A stretch of 64,000 nt of DNA from positions 3,534,001 to 3,598,000 of the forward strand of contig NZ_CP107819.1 in assembly GCF_036346295.1 (NCBI RefSeq), read 5' to 3'. Positions 17,753-26,141 of this stretch are shown here, piece after piece (the first letter of the stretch is position 1; each line of letters opens with the position of its first letter). This DNA is from Streptomyces sp. NBC_00536. Lineage in GTDB: Bacteria > Actinomycetota > Actinomycetes > Streptomycetales > Streptomycetaceae. The position numbers and the translations under genes were made by a program. The notes under the pieces were generated by a model. It saw only the letters and a program-made list of their open reading frames with translations. It was not told the DNA's origin and did not search any database.

Positions 17753-18886
17753 GTGCTCACCACCACGACGACCGTACGGCTGCTGCCGGGCGGGGTCCGC
17801 GCCGTCGAGCGGGCCGCCGACCTGCCCGGGGAGGGCTGGGACGCGCTGGCGGGACCGTACGACATCTTCCTCACCCGCCGCTGGCTCGATGTCGTCGAGG
17901 CGACCGCCGGGGTCCCCATGACCTATCTGTGGACCGAACGCGCGGGCCGGCTCGTCGCGGGCCTGGCCACCGCGACCGCCACCACCTCCGTGCCCTGGGC
18001 GCTGGGCCGGCCCGATGTCGTCCTGCCCAACAGCGCGGAGGCCGCACTGCCCGGCGCGGCCGAGCTGCTGGCCGCTCTCGGGGACGATCCGTCGCGGGCG
18101 CTGATGCCCGCGCTGGTGGCGGGCGGCCGCCACGTCGGCAGTACGCGCGTCCTGCGCTCCCCCGATGCCACCACCGAGGACGTCGAGGCACTGGTCGCGG
18201 CCGCCGAGGCCCTGGCGCGCGAGGCCGGGCTCGCCTCGGTGTGCTTCCTCTACCTCGACGAGGGGGACGCGGACCTCGCGGGCACCCTGGACCGGCGGGG
18301 CTACCTCTCCTGCACGACCGGCCGGTACAGCACCCTGCGGGTACCGCGGGACGGATTCGACGGCTACCTCGCCTCCCTGCCCCGCAAGCGCCGGGGTTCC
18401 GTCGCGGCCGAGCGCCGCCGGATGCGGGAGTCGCAGGCGCGGGTGGGCATCGAGTCCCTGGACACGGCGGACCTGGCGCGCTGCGCGGAACTGGAGTCCT
18501 CGCTGCTCGCCAAGTACGGCATCGACATCCGCCCCGACCAGGTCCTCGCGCAGATCCGCCAGGTCCGCGACTGCTTCGGGGACGACGCGTTCGCCGTCGT
18601 GGCGCACGCCGAGGGCGAGGTCCGCGGCTTCGGACTGATCCTGCGTCACGGCGACCACTGGTACGCGCGCCAGACCGGCTACGACTACGCCTACCAGGAA
18701 CGCTCCGGGCTGCCGCTGTACTTCGAGCTCCTCTACTACCGCCTCCTCGAAGAGGCCGCCGCGGCCGGGGTCACCACCTTGCACTACGGCCTCGGCAGCG
18801 AGCAGGCCAAGCGCTCCCGCGGCTGCACGGCCACCGAACAGCGCTGCCACCTGCTCCCGCTGGCACCGAAGGACCCCGTGACATGA
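17753..18886 (+). CDS. FemAB/BioF2-like GNAT acyltransferase
   Basis: A 377-residue protein resembling the double-GNAT group (Acetyltransf_6 and FemAB-like). Supportive segments are 'FLTRRWLDVVEATAGVPMTY' at the start, 'SLPRKRRGSVAAERRRM' in the middle and the C-terminal 'LYFELLYYRLLEEA' followed by 'YGLGSEQAKRSRGC'. Relatives transfer acyl or aminoacyl groups, in some antibiotic pathways from aminoacyl-tRNA. Here it could add an amino acid to the ATP-grasp product; the donor is not known. GTG at 17753 follows GGAGGGCG. Its stop overlaps the exporter ATG by four bases. Confidence 0.7.
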   Translation: MLTTTTTVRLLPGGVRAVERAADLPGEGWDALAGPYDIFLTRRWLDVVEATAGVPMTYLWTERAGRLVAGLATATATTSVPWALGRPDVVLPNSAEAALPGAAELLAALGDDPSRALMPALVAGGRHVGSTRVLRSPDATTEDVEALVAAAEALAREAGLASVCFLYLDEGDADLAGTLDRRGYLSCTTGRYSTLRVPRDGFDGYLASLPRKRRGSVAAERRRMRESQARVGIESLDTADLARCAELESSLLAKYGIDIRPDQVLAQIRQVRDCFGDDAFAVVAHAEGEVRGFGLILRHGDHWYARQTGYDYAYQERSGLPLYFELLYYRLLEEAAAAGVTTLHYGLGSEQAKRSRGCTATEQRCHLLPLAPKDPVT

Positions 18887-20139
18887 CATCCACCGCTGTG
18901 AAGGACGTGAGCGGGCCCGCTCCGGTGCTCCCGCGCGGGCCGGGTGTCGTCTGGTTCGGCCTGACGGAACTCGTCAAGGCCCTGGGCACCGGCTTCTTCT
19001 ACCCTTTCTCCCTGCTCTTCTTCACCGAGCTGTCGGGAGAGTCGCTGCGCTCCGTCGGCCTGGTCCTGACCGTCACGGCCCTCGCGGTGCTGCCGGGGCT
19101 CTTCGCGGTCGGCCGGCTCGTGGACCGGATCGGGCCGAAACCGGTGCTCATCGCGGCGGCGCTGCTCCGCGTCGCCTGCTTCGCGGGCATCGCCTCCTTC
19201 CGGGGCCTCGTCCCGCTGGTCGTGTGCACCCTGCTGCTGGCCCTCGGCAACCGGGCCGAGCAGGCCGCGAGCCCCCTGCTCGCGATCCGGCTGGCGCCGC
19301 AGGGTCAGAGCGGTCAGTGGCTCGCGCTGACCCGGGTCGCCTTCAACGCGGGGATCGGCGCCGGAGCCCTGCTGGCCAGCCTGTTCATCGTGGACACGGC
19401 GTCGGGCTTCATGGTGCTGGGCATCGTCAACGCGGCCGGATTCGCCCTCACGGCCCTGCTGTACCTGCGCGTACCGCCGGGGCGGCCGACCGAACCCGCG
19501 CCCCGCCGTGGGCTGGGCGGAACCGCGGCCACGCCCTGGCGCAATCTGCCGTTCCTGCGGGCGGCGGGCGCGAACGCCCTGCTCCTGACGGCCGCGCTGG
19601 CGGTCGAGAGCGCCCTGCCCGTCTTCGTCCTGCGCGAGCTGCGGATGCCGTCGTGGACCGTGGGCGTGCTGTTCGCGGTCAACACGATGCTGCTCACAGT
19701 GCTCCAGCTGCCCCTGAGCCGGGTGCTGGAACGGTTCCGTCCGGGCCTCGTCCTCGCGGTCGGCGGGATGGCGTACGTCGCGCTGTACGCGTCCGCGCTG
19801 CTGGCCGGGGGCGTGCCGCGCGGGGCACAGGTCGCCCTGCTGGTCACCGGCATGGCCCTGTACACGCTCGGGGAACTGGCCGTCTCACAGGCCGCCATGG
19901 TGCTGCTGACGAGCCTGCCGCCGCAGCGGGAGCAGGGCGCCCACCTGGCGTTCAACCAGCTGTTCGCGGGCGGCGCCACCGCCCTCGCCCCACTGCTCGT
20001 GGCCACCTTGCTGGCCGCCTTCCCGCTGACGCTGTGGTGGGTGCTGGCGGCCGGGAGCGTGCTGGCCGCGCTGCTGGCGGTCACGGTCCCCCGCGTGCGC
20101 GAGCGGACCGATGCCCGTCCCCCCGGAGCCGGTGCGTGA
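18883..20139 (+). CDS. MFS efflux transporter
   Basis: A 418-residue major facilitator protein with about 12 hydrophobic helices. The MFS signature after helix 2 is 'GRLVDRIGPKPVLI'. The ATG overlaps the acyltransferase stop (ATGA), so it is the last gene of the left operon and probably exports an intermediate or the final product. A second MFS gene lies at 45567. Confidence 0.88.
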   Translation: MTSTAVKDVSGPAPVLPRGPGVVWFGLTELVKALGTGFFYPFSLLFFTELSGESLRSVGLVLTVTALAVLPGLFAVGRLVDRIGPKPVLIAAALLRVACFAGIASFRGLVPLVVCTLLLALGNRAEQAASPLLAIRLAPQGQSGQWLALTRVAFNAGIGAGALLASLFIVDTASGFMVLGIVNAAGFALTALLYLRVPPGRPTEPAPRRGLGGTAATPWRNLPFLRAAGANALLLTAALAVESALPVFVLRELRMPSWTVGVLFAVNTMLLTVLQLPLSRVLERFRPGLVLAVGGMAYVALYASALLAGGVPRGAQVALLVTGMALYTLGELAVSQAAMVLLTSLPPQREQGAHLAFNQLFAGGATALAPLLVATLLAAFPLTLWWVLAAGSVLAALLAVTVPRVRERTDARPPGAGA

Positions 20140-20210
20140 CGCGCGGGGTATTAAGCTCCCCCCACACAGACAGCTGATCGCCAGGATCACGTGTGGGACG
20201 GGGCAACCCC

Positions 20211-20495
20211 ATGGCAGCACACCCAGGGTCACCTGAGACGAAGCCACCGGCAGTGACGCCGGTCCGCGTGATCATCGGCTTGTGCCTGTTCGCACCCTTC
20301 GCGGCGATGTTCTGGGTGGGCTCGTACGCGAAGACCGAGCCGATGCTCGGCGGGATCCCGTTCTTCTACTGGTACCAGATGACGTGGGTCCTGATATCAA
20401 GCGCGCTGACGGTGATCGCCTACAAGCTGTGGCAGCGCGACCAGCGGTCCCGCCGGAGCAGGGCCCAGGCCCACCGGGCGGGTTCCGGGGGATGA
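20211..20495 (+). CDS. Orphan DUF3311 membrane protein
   Basis: A 94-residue protein with two hydrophobic helices and the DUF3311 signature 'GGIPFFYWYQMTWVL'. It normally sits directly before an SSS symporter gene, but none follows; the next gene is convergent. GACGGGG precedes the ATG at 20211. The 3' end overlaps a convergent small lipoprotein reading frame. It is probably a remnant of an ordinary DUF3311-symporter locus; a link to the biosynthetic product is doubtful. Confidence 0.72.
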   Translation: MAAHPGSPETKPPAVTPVRVIIGLCLFAPFAAMFWVGSYAKTEPMLGGIPFFYWYQMTWVLISSALTVIAYKLWQRDQRSRRSRAQAHRAGSGG

Positions 20496-20645
20496 GGCCG
20501 ATACGGCCTGCCCGATGCGTTCCAGTGTGGTGGTGACGTGGTGCAGGGCGGAGCGGAGGTCGCGGCCGTCGAGGCCGGTGAGGGCGCAGGCGCTCAGGAG
20601 CAGGGCGAGGACCGCGCCGGTCGTCAGCCGCCCGCGCGTGCTCAC
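20397..20645 (-). CDS. Small putative lipoprotein
   Basis: An 82-residue frame starting at a GTG that overlaps the FadR-type regulator stop by four bases. Residues 1-20 are a lipoprotein signal with lipobox 'LLSAC' and a preceding Arg. The rest is polar up to about residue 55. The last third overlaps the convergent DUF3311 gene and has that region's composition, so the true end is uncertain. Function unknown. Confidence 0.45.
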   Translation of the reverse strand: MSTRGRLTTGAVLALLLSACALTGLDGRDLRSALHHVTTTLERIGQAVSASSPGTRPVGLGPAPAGPLVALPQLVGDHRQRA

Positions 20646-21337
20646 CTGCCGTCCTTCGCCGCCACGTGGTGGGCGCCGAGGCACGCGAAGGAGTGGCCGG
20701 CCGCCTCGGCGGCGGCCGTCTGGCCGTCGCCGCGGCGGATCGCGTCGGTCAGCCGTGCGTGGTCCATGTAGATGGCCGCGCGCGGGCCGGTGCCCAGCTC
20801 GGCCCGTACCCAGTCCGCCACCAGGTCGCCGAGGTCGGCGTACAGGGCGATGAGCACGTCGTTGTGCGAGGCCGCGACGATCGCCATGTGCAGGCTGATG
20901 TCGGCGGCCACGAACCGGCCCGCGTCCCCGCTCGCCCAGCTCTGCTCCCGGCGCACCAGCAGCGTGTCCAGCTGGACCAGGTCCCGGTCGGTACGGCGCT
21001 CCGCGGCCAGCCGGGCCGCGGAGGACTCCAGGGTCGAGCGCAGCTCGGCGACGTGGCGCGGGTCTGATCCCGCGAACCGGCGGTGCATCACGCTGGCCAG
21101 TTCGCTGGTGGCGATGACGTAAGTGCCGGAGCCCTGGCGGATGTTGAGCAGACCGTTGTGCGCGAGGGCCCGGACGGCTTCACGGACCGTGTTGCGGGCG
21201 ACGCCGAGCAGTTCCACGAGCTCCGGCTCGGTGGGGATGCGGGACCCGACCGGCCACTCGCCCGAGGTGATCTGGTTCCTGAGCTGGGCGATCACCTGGT
21301 CGACTAGTGCGGAACGTCGTGGCATGGTCAGGGACAT
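20642..21337 (-). CDS. FadR/GntR-family regulator (FCD domain)
   Basis: A 231-residue regulator. The N-terminal winged helix has 'IPTEPELVELLGVARNTVREAVRAL' (recognition helix) and the wing 'IRQGSGTYV'. The C-terminal all-helical FCD domain begins about residue 90 with 'ELRSTLESSAARLAAERR'; these domains often bind a carboxylate ligand and a metal through His and Asp. GAAAGGAA precedes the ATG at 21337. It probably controls its own small operon or the adjacent DUF3311 gene. Ligand unknown. Confidence 0.88.
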   Translation of the reverse strand: MSLTMPRRSALVDQVIAQLRNQITSGEWPVGSRIPTEPELVELLGVARNTVREAVRALAHNGLLNIRQGSGTYVIATSELASVMHRRFAGSDPRHVAELRSTLESSAARLAAERRTDRDLVQLDTLLVRREQSWASGDAGRFVAADISLHMAIVAASHNDVLIALYADLGDLVADWVRAELGTGPRAAIYMDHARLTDAIRRGDGQTAAAEAAGHSFACLGAHHVAAKDGR

Positions 21338-21418
21338 ACGGTCTGGTTCCTTTCGGGGTGCGGTGCCCAGGGGGGACCGGCGGTCGGCGACCGGCGGCCG
21401 GCGACCGGCGTACGGCGC

Positions 21419-22423
21419 TCAGCGCGCGGCGGTGGCGGCGCGGGCCGGGGCGGCGGCGTGCTGCAGCTCGTCCGCGAAGACCTGCCAGGTGTGGGTGTAG
21501 GCCTGGAAGAGTTCGGCCATGGCTCCGCGGCAGTGGGGCGGAAGGCTGGCGGCGATGGCGTCCCGGTCCCGGGCGAAGGCGGCCCAGGTGTCGAGCATGC
21601 GGAGCACGGCACGGCCGCGTTCGCTCTGCCGGATGGAGGGGTCACGGCGCATGGCGGTGACGAGGGCCTCCAGCTCGGCCGCCGATTTCCCCTGCGCCTG
21701 TGGGGGAACGCCGGCCGTCGTACCGCTCGCCGCGGCCAGGGGGCGGCGGCCCGGTACGGGCCGTGCTCCGCGGGCCAGGCGGTCGCGGACGTTGGCCACG
21801 GTGGCCGGTGAGATCCCGGATTGCCGGGCGATCTGGCGCAGCGAGGCCTCGGGGTTCCGGCGCAGCATCTCGGCGGCCAGGACCCGTCTGCGGTCGCCGT
21901 CGACGGGCCGGGCGCGGCCGTCGCGCCCGGTTCTCCCGTTCGCCTCCCCGTCGGGACGGGCGCGGCGCCGGATGTCGGCGACCTTCTTGCCCGAGACGCC
22001 CGCGACCGCGGCGACCGCCCGGTCGGACCAGTTGCCGTGGGCGAGGAGGATCCGCTCGGCGGCCGCGCAGCGGTCTTCGAGCGAGAGCGGGAGGCCGTGG
22101 GTCACGTTGGTGGCCACGGCCAGCAGTCGGCCGTCCGCTTCGGATCCGTCGAACAGCCGGGCCCGGATGTGGGTGTGTCCGCGCAGGGCGGCCGCCCGCA
22201 GGCGGTGCGCTCCGTCGATGACCCGCATCGTGGGACCGTGGACGAGGATGGGCGGGAGTTCCGATTCCGCTTCCGCCAGAGTCCGGATGTGGTCCGGGTC
22301 TTCCCCCTGGATACGGGGGGAGTCCTCAATGCGGATTTCCGTGAGGGCGATGTTTTCCACAGGTGCGTGGAGCAGTTCGTCCCTGAGCTTCAGTAGATAG
22401 TCGGAATCGGTGTTCTGCGTCAC
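21419..22423 (-). CDS. StrR-like ParB-type pathway activator
   Basis: A 334-residue protein closely resembling StrR, NovG and related cluster activators. The ParB-like part includes 'DPDHIRTLAEAESELPPILV' and 'MRVIDGAHRLRAAALRGHTHI'. A central helix-turn-helix 'SLRQIARQSGISPATVANVR' lies near residue 195. Members bind a GTTCGAC-type inverted repeat and switch on antibiotic genes. The GTG at 22423 has AGGAAA eight bases upstream, overlapping the stop of the small peptide gene. This is the best candidate for the cluster-specific activator. Confidence 0.9.
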   Translation of the reverse strand: MTQNTDSDYLLKLRDELLHAPVENIALTEIRIEDSPRIQGEDPDHIRTLAEAESELPPILVHGPTMRVIDGAHRLRAAALRGHTHIRARLFDGSEADGRLLAVATNVTHGLPLSLEDRCAAAERILLAHGNWSDRAVAAVAGVSGKKVADIRRRARPDGEANGRTGRDGRARPVDGDRRRVLAAEMLRRNPEASLRQIARQSGISPATVANVRDRLARGARPVPGRRPLAAASGTTAGVPPQAQGKSAAELEALVTAMRRDPSIRQSERGRAVLRMLDTWAAFARDRDAIAASLPPHCRGAMAELFQAYTHTWQVFADELQHAAAPARAATAAR

Positions 22424-22431
22424 GACGTTTC

Positions 22432-22620
22432 CTACTGCCAGCCCGCGTCGGAGGCGGAGGCCATGCCGATCACGGGGGCCGGGCTCTGCCAGCCGGCGTC
22501 ACCGGCGAGCACCTGGGAGGCCGGGGCCGTCGTGTGCTCGTCCACGGAAAGCGCGGTGCCGACGGCGACGACCGCGGCCAGCGCGACGATGAGATGGGCA
22601 AGTTTGGTGTGGTTCTTCAC
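22432..22620 (-). CDS. Small exported peptide with repeated DAGWQ motif
   Basis: A 62-residue peptide directly upstream of the StrR-like gene. It has a Lys-containing start, a hydrophobic segment (about residues 8-24) like a signal peptide, and a short polar tail. The tail contains GDAGWQ and ends in SDAGWQ, 19 residues apart. GTG at 22620 follows GGGGGT. Its tight coupling to an activator suggests a signalling or sensing role, but no known family is recognised. Confidence 0.65.
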   Translation of the reverse strand: MKNHTKLAHLIVALAAVVAVGTALSVDEHTTAPASQVLAGDAGWQSPAPVIGMASASDAGWQ

Positions 22621-22750
22621 GGTTACCCCCAGTGCGTCAACAACTCCTTGCGACCTCAGTGTTGCGGAGGACCGGACCGGGACTGAAGGGGGAAGGGGGC
22701 GAGCAATCCGGCCATGTCCAGAAAGGGACACACAGGCTCTGACCTGGGGT

Positions 22751-23050
22751 TCACCAGCCGACGTCGAGCGGAAGAAGCGGAATCTCGGCTCTCACCAGCT
22801 CCCAGGGACGCAGCTGCGGATGCGCCGCGGCGGCGGCGAGCCATATCGCCGCCGCACCCTCCTCGGCCGCCGCCAGGCTGGATGCCTGCATGTACACGCC
22901 CACCACCGGGTGCGGCTGTTCCCGCGGATGCACGACGGCCAGTTCGAAGCCGTCCGTGTCCGCGGCCGAGGCGGTCACCAGCTCCTCCGCTTCGGGAGGC
23001 AGGAGGCGCCCACACTCGGGCGACCGCAGGTGAACATGGACGAGATACAT
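22751..23050 (-). CDS. Small hypothetical protein
   Basis: A 99-residue protein, soluble by composition, beginning MYLVHVHL. It has an Ala-rich middle (about residues 60-75) and ends DVGW. I do not recognise a family. It is divergent from the LuxR-type gene across 189 bases and precedes the peptide/StrR-like pair. Codon use is normal for the region and a BLAST-style comparison would decide whether it is conserved. There is no strong ribosome site, so translation from near the 5' end of the message is possible. Confidence 0.55.
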   Translation of the reverse strand: MYLVHVHLRSPECGRLLPPEAEELVTASAADTDGFELAVVHPREQPHPVVGVYMQASSLAAAEEGAAAIWLAAAAAHPQLRPWELVRAEIPLLPLDVGW

Positions 23051-23239
23051 GGAAACCCTAGTTATCGAAGTAACGCACAGGTAGGGGACGAAAGCCAGCA
23101 TTCAGTGTCTCCGCGCCTTTCCACAGAGGAATCATCGCCTCTTCGGTGGCTGGTTTTCGCTCCTCCGGGCGGCCTCGGTTAGCCTTTCGGGCAACGTGCC
23201 GTCCACCCCTGGCATGGAGTTCAGAGAGAGAAACGGTCC

Positions 23240-24238
23240 ATGTTTACGAGACTGGGACTGGACGCGGTCACGGAGGCCGTGTACCGCGGCATGCTGGCCC
23301 ATCCGCACGACGGTGTGGCCGAGCTCGCGGCACGTCTGGAGATGGACGCGCGGAGCATGCGCGACGCGCTGGCCCGGCTGAGTGAGCTGGCGCTCGTACG
23401 CGTCTCCGGCGACGATCCGTCCCAGGTCCGGGCGGTCGATCCCCGGCTGGGCATGGAGATTCTGCTCGCGCGCCAGCAAGCCGAGCTGACCGCGCAGCAG
23501 CAGCGGATAGAGACCACCCGTGCGGCCGCCGCCGAACTCATCGCGACGTACGCCGACACTACCGCCCCCAATTCCCAAGCGGGGCTGCGGTACCTGAACG
23601 GAATCGACGAGATCCGCGATCAGATCGAACTGCTCAGCGGCGAGGTCCGCGAGGAGTTCCTGGCCTTCGCCCCCGGCGGACCGCAGTTGCCGGAAAACAT
23701 GAAGGCGTCGAGGCCGCTCAATGAGGCACTGCTGGGGCGCGGCATCAAGATGCGCACCATCTATCTGGACAGCATCCGCCGCGATCAGCCGACGGTCGAG
23801 CACGCCGAATGGCTGGAGAGCCTGGGCGCCCAGGTCCGGACCGTGCCCACGCTGCCCAACCGCGTCATCGTGTTCGACCGCCGGACCGCACTGATCGCCG
23901 CGGACACGGGCAACACGGGGGCGGGCGCCGCGCTCGTCACGAGCCCCGGCATGATCACGCTCCTGTGCTCGCTCTTCGAGCACGTCTGGCGCTCGGCCGA
24001 ACCGCTGGGCGCCGCGGCGCGCTCCGAGTCGGGAAGCCTGACCAAGCAGCAGCTCGCGGTGCTGCGCATGATGGCCGAAGGCCGTACCGACGAGGCCATC
24101 GCCCACGGCCTGGGAGTCTCCTCCCGCACGGTCCGCCGGACGGCCACCGGTCTGCTCTCCGAGCTGGACGCGCGCAGCCGCTTCCAGGCCGGCGTCCGCG
24201 CCGTTCAGCTCGGCCACCTGCCCTCCACGACGGACTGA
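23240..24238 (+). CDS. TrmB-like/LuxR-family transcriptional regulator
   Basis: A 332-residue regulator. The N-terminal winged helix resembles TrmB ('GVAELAARLEMDARSMRDALARL'). A central coiled segment and sensing domain follow. A C-terminal LuxR helix-turn-helix runs about residues 270-325 ('LTKQQLAVLRMMAEG', 'SRTVRRTATGLLSEL'). This architecture is common in streptomycete specialised-metabolism clusters. ATG at 23240 follows GAGAGA. It ends at a bidirectional terminator. It likely shares control of the cluster with the StrR-like protein. Confidence 0.87.
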   Translation: MFTRLGLDAVTEAVYRGMLAHPHDGVAELAARLEMDARSMRDALARLSELALVRVSGDDPSQVRAVDPRLGMEILLARQQAELTAQQQRIETTRAAAAELIATYADTTAPNSQAGLRYLNGIDEIRDQIELLSGEVREEFLAFAPGGPQLPENMKASRPLNEALLGRGIKMRTIYLDSIRRDQPTVEHAEWLESLGAQVRTVPTLPNRVIVFDRRTALIAADTGNTGAGAALVTSPGMITLLCSLFEHVWRSAEPLGAAARSESGSLTKQQLAVLRMMAEGRTDEAIAHGLGVSSRTVRRTATGLLSELDARSRFQAGVRAVQLGHLPSTTD

Positions 24239-24241
24239 AGA

Positions 24242-24277
24242 GGGTGTTCAACCGCGACCGGTCGCAGTTGAACACCC
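24242..24277. terminator. Bidirectional hairpin between convergent genes
   Basis: An 18-bp stem without loop, 17 of 18 positions paired, with centre between 24259 and 24260. It lies between the LuxR-type stop and the diiron oxygenase stop. Its half-sites GTTCAACCG and CAGTTGAAC also resemble the StrR-family box; see findings. Confidence 0.75.
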
Positions 24278-24283
24278 CCCGCG

Positions 24284-25273
24284 TCAGCGCACCGTGACGC
24301 TGGACCAGTCGAAGCGGATGTCCTCGATGGCCCCTATCTCCGCACACAAGCCGTACAGGCCGCTGTAGTCCTGGACGAGCATGCTGCGCTCGGCGTCGTG
24401 CTCGACGTCGCGCATCATCTGCTCACCGCCCTCGACACCGACCAGTTCGATCACCCTGCGCCACGTGGTGAAGTCGTTCGCACCGAACGCGCGCAGTCCG
24501 TCGGACATGGCATCGAGGAAGTACTCCTTCCGCGGGGCGTCCAGGCGCGCGTACACGGCCTTGGCCACCTCCTTGGAAATGGAGGAGTGACAGTATTCGT
24601 CGCGGTTGTGCAGATCGGCCGTCACCCGGTTGACCGGCTGGACGTCCGGGTCGTCGGCTATCAGGTTGAGGTAGGCGTTGATCGACATCTCGGACACCGT
24701 GGTGAACGCCAGCGTGGTCAGCTCGCGTTGCCACTGGTGCTCGGCCTCGGCCCGGCGGGCCTCGTGCCTCCGGGCCTTCTTCGCCACCGGCAGATCGTTC
24801 TCGTGCATCCGCCATCCGCGCCGCCTGCGGGTGACGGAGCTGGCGTTGAGGTGCATCAGGGTGTGGTACTGCTCGTCCACCATGGCCTGGGCGGCGGCCA
24901 TGATCGAGGACTCGCCCATCCCCGTGTCGAAGGTGTTGCGGAAGATGAGCTCGAACCCGGGGTTCACCACCCGCTGTTCGTTGTCCATCACGTTCTTGTT
25001 GAACGCCACCCACGCCCAGCTGAGCAGCTTGCGCCGCTTCTCCTCGTCCAGGGCCTGGTAGGCCGGGTGGTCCCGGAACGGCAGCAGGTGTTCCGGGTAG
25101 TCGGGGCGGTCCAGCTCGAACAGGTCGTCGAGGTCCGGCTCGCCCCGTTTGACGGACGCCCGCCGGGCCCAGTTGCCCGCGAGCCGGGTGATGACCGCGT
25201 TCTCGACCGGATCGCCCGGGTCGAAGGCCGGCAGGTGCGCGTAGTCGGTGATGTCGTTCGGGCGATCAGCCAT
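24284..25273 (-). CDS. AurF/CmlI-like diiron oxygenase
   Basis: A 329-residue helical protein of the p-aminobenzoate N-oxygenase group. Iron-ligand candidates are in 'NVMDNEQRVVNPGFE', 'DEQYHTLMHL', 'TVSEMSINAY' and 'RDEYCHSSI'. Family members oxidise aryl amines or amino groups to nitroso/nitro, and some hydroxylate C-H bonds. It is 12 bases downstream of an amino acid hydroxylase gene, so both probably modify amino acid units for the NRPS. ATG at 25273. Substrate unknown; an arylamine such as an anthranilate-type intermediate is possible but unproven. Confidence 0.82.
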   Translation of the reverse strand: MADRPNDITDYAHLPAFDPGDPVENAVITRLAGNWARRASVKRGEPDLDDLFELDRPDYPEHLLPFRDHPAYQALDEEKRRKLLSWAWVAFNKNVMDNEQRVVNPGFELIFRNTFDTGMGESSIMAAAQAMVDEQYHTLMHLNASSVTRRRRGWRMHENDLPVAKKARRHEARRAEAEHQWQRELTTLAFTTVSEMSINAYLNLIADDPDVQPVNRVTADLHNRDEYCHSSISKEVAKAVYARLDAPRKEYFLDAMSDGLRAFGANDFTTWRRVIELVGVEGGEQMMRDVEHDAERSMLVQDYSGLYGLCAEIGAIEDIRFDWSSVTVR

Positions 25274-25285
25274 GTCGGTGAGCCC

Positions 25286-25969
25286 TCACGCGCCGGCCAG
25301 CACGGACGTCTCGTACTCCTCGCCGTACCGCCGCTCCGGCCAGGCGTTGTAGGCGAGCAGGAACAGGTCGCGGTGCCCTTCCTCGCCGCGCGGGGCGACG
25401 ATGTCCGTGGCGTAGTGCCGCATCTTGCGGTCGTCGATCACGACGGCCTGGCCGGGCTGCAGCTTCACGCCCAGGAAGGGCTCGTCGCTGTCCATCGGCA
25501 TCAGCTGCGTCTCGCCGCCGCCGATGTTGTGGCGGTCGACCACCGCGATCAGGCTGTAGGTGTGCCCGTCCTGGTGCGGCCCTTCGGGGACCGAGACACC
25601 GCGGGTGTCGTCGTTGGAGATGACGCGCCACTGGTGCACGTCCACCTGCCACTCGGTGTCGTGGTCGAGCGGGATCTCGTCCGCGCCCGCGCGGATCACG
25701 AGCGCCGGGTCGATCTGGAGCGGCTCGAACTCCCGCAGCAGGCCGCCGGTCACCCCGTTGAACTCGGTGGCCTGGGCGAACGCCCGGTGCGGCAGCAGCT
25801 CCGGCTGCCAGCCGCCGTCCGTGTGGCGGATCTTGTACTGCGAGAAGCGCCGGTGCCTGAACTTTCCGTCGTTGTACCGGTCGACCGGGAGGGTGGGGAA
25901 CTCCTCCAAGATCTCTGCGGGCAGTTCCGGCAGCGTGAGCAGCTGGAAGTGCCATTTGTTGAGTGTCAT
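25286..25969 (-). CDS. 2-oxoglutarate oxygenase, IDO-like amino acid hydroxylase
   Basis: A 227-residue oxygenase resembling the 2OG-Fe dioxygenase group (PF10014) that includes L-isoleucine 4-hydroxylase. The triad is His132-Gln-Asp134 (HQDGHTYSL) and distal His185 (RKMRHYATD), with Arg200 (GHRDLFLLAY) for 2-oxoglutarate. These enzymes usually hydroxylate free amino acids. It leads a two-gene leftward operon and is divergent from the carbamoyltransferase, so a hydroxyl made here could be the carbamoylation site (inference). Confidence 0.85.
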   Translation of the reverse strand: MTLNKWHFQLLTLPELPAEILEEFPTLPVDRYNDGKFRHRRFSQYKIRHTDGGWQPELLPHRAFAQATEFNGVTGGLLREFEPLQIDPALVIRAGADEIPLDHDTEWQVDVHQWRVISNDDTRGVSVPEGPHQDGHTYSLIAVVDRHNIGGGETQLMPMDSDEPFLGVKLQPGQAVVIDDRKMRHYATDIVAPRGEEGHRDLFLLAYNAWPERRYGEEYETSVLAGA

Positions 25970-26141
25970 CGAATTACCCGTCCATGCCGTCTGCGGCGAT
26001 ACGAGAAAGGCATTTAGCTTGAGTGGGGCCGTGCGGCCGCCGGATCCTGGAGGGCTCCATCACTGGTCATGCACCTCAAGGCGAGATCCGCTGACCCGAT
26101 CCTGCACACCGGGCCGGAAAGTGTCAAGAATTCATTTTGAG

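Noticed and set aside
26011..26020. CATTTAGCTT shared with the promoter at 7390-7399
   Set aside because: The second copy has no -35 box at the right distance and faces the wrong way for the nearest plus-strand start; a ten-base match alone is weak.
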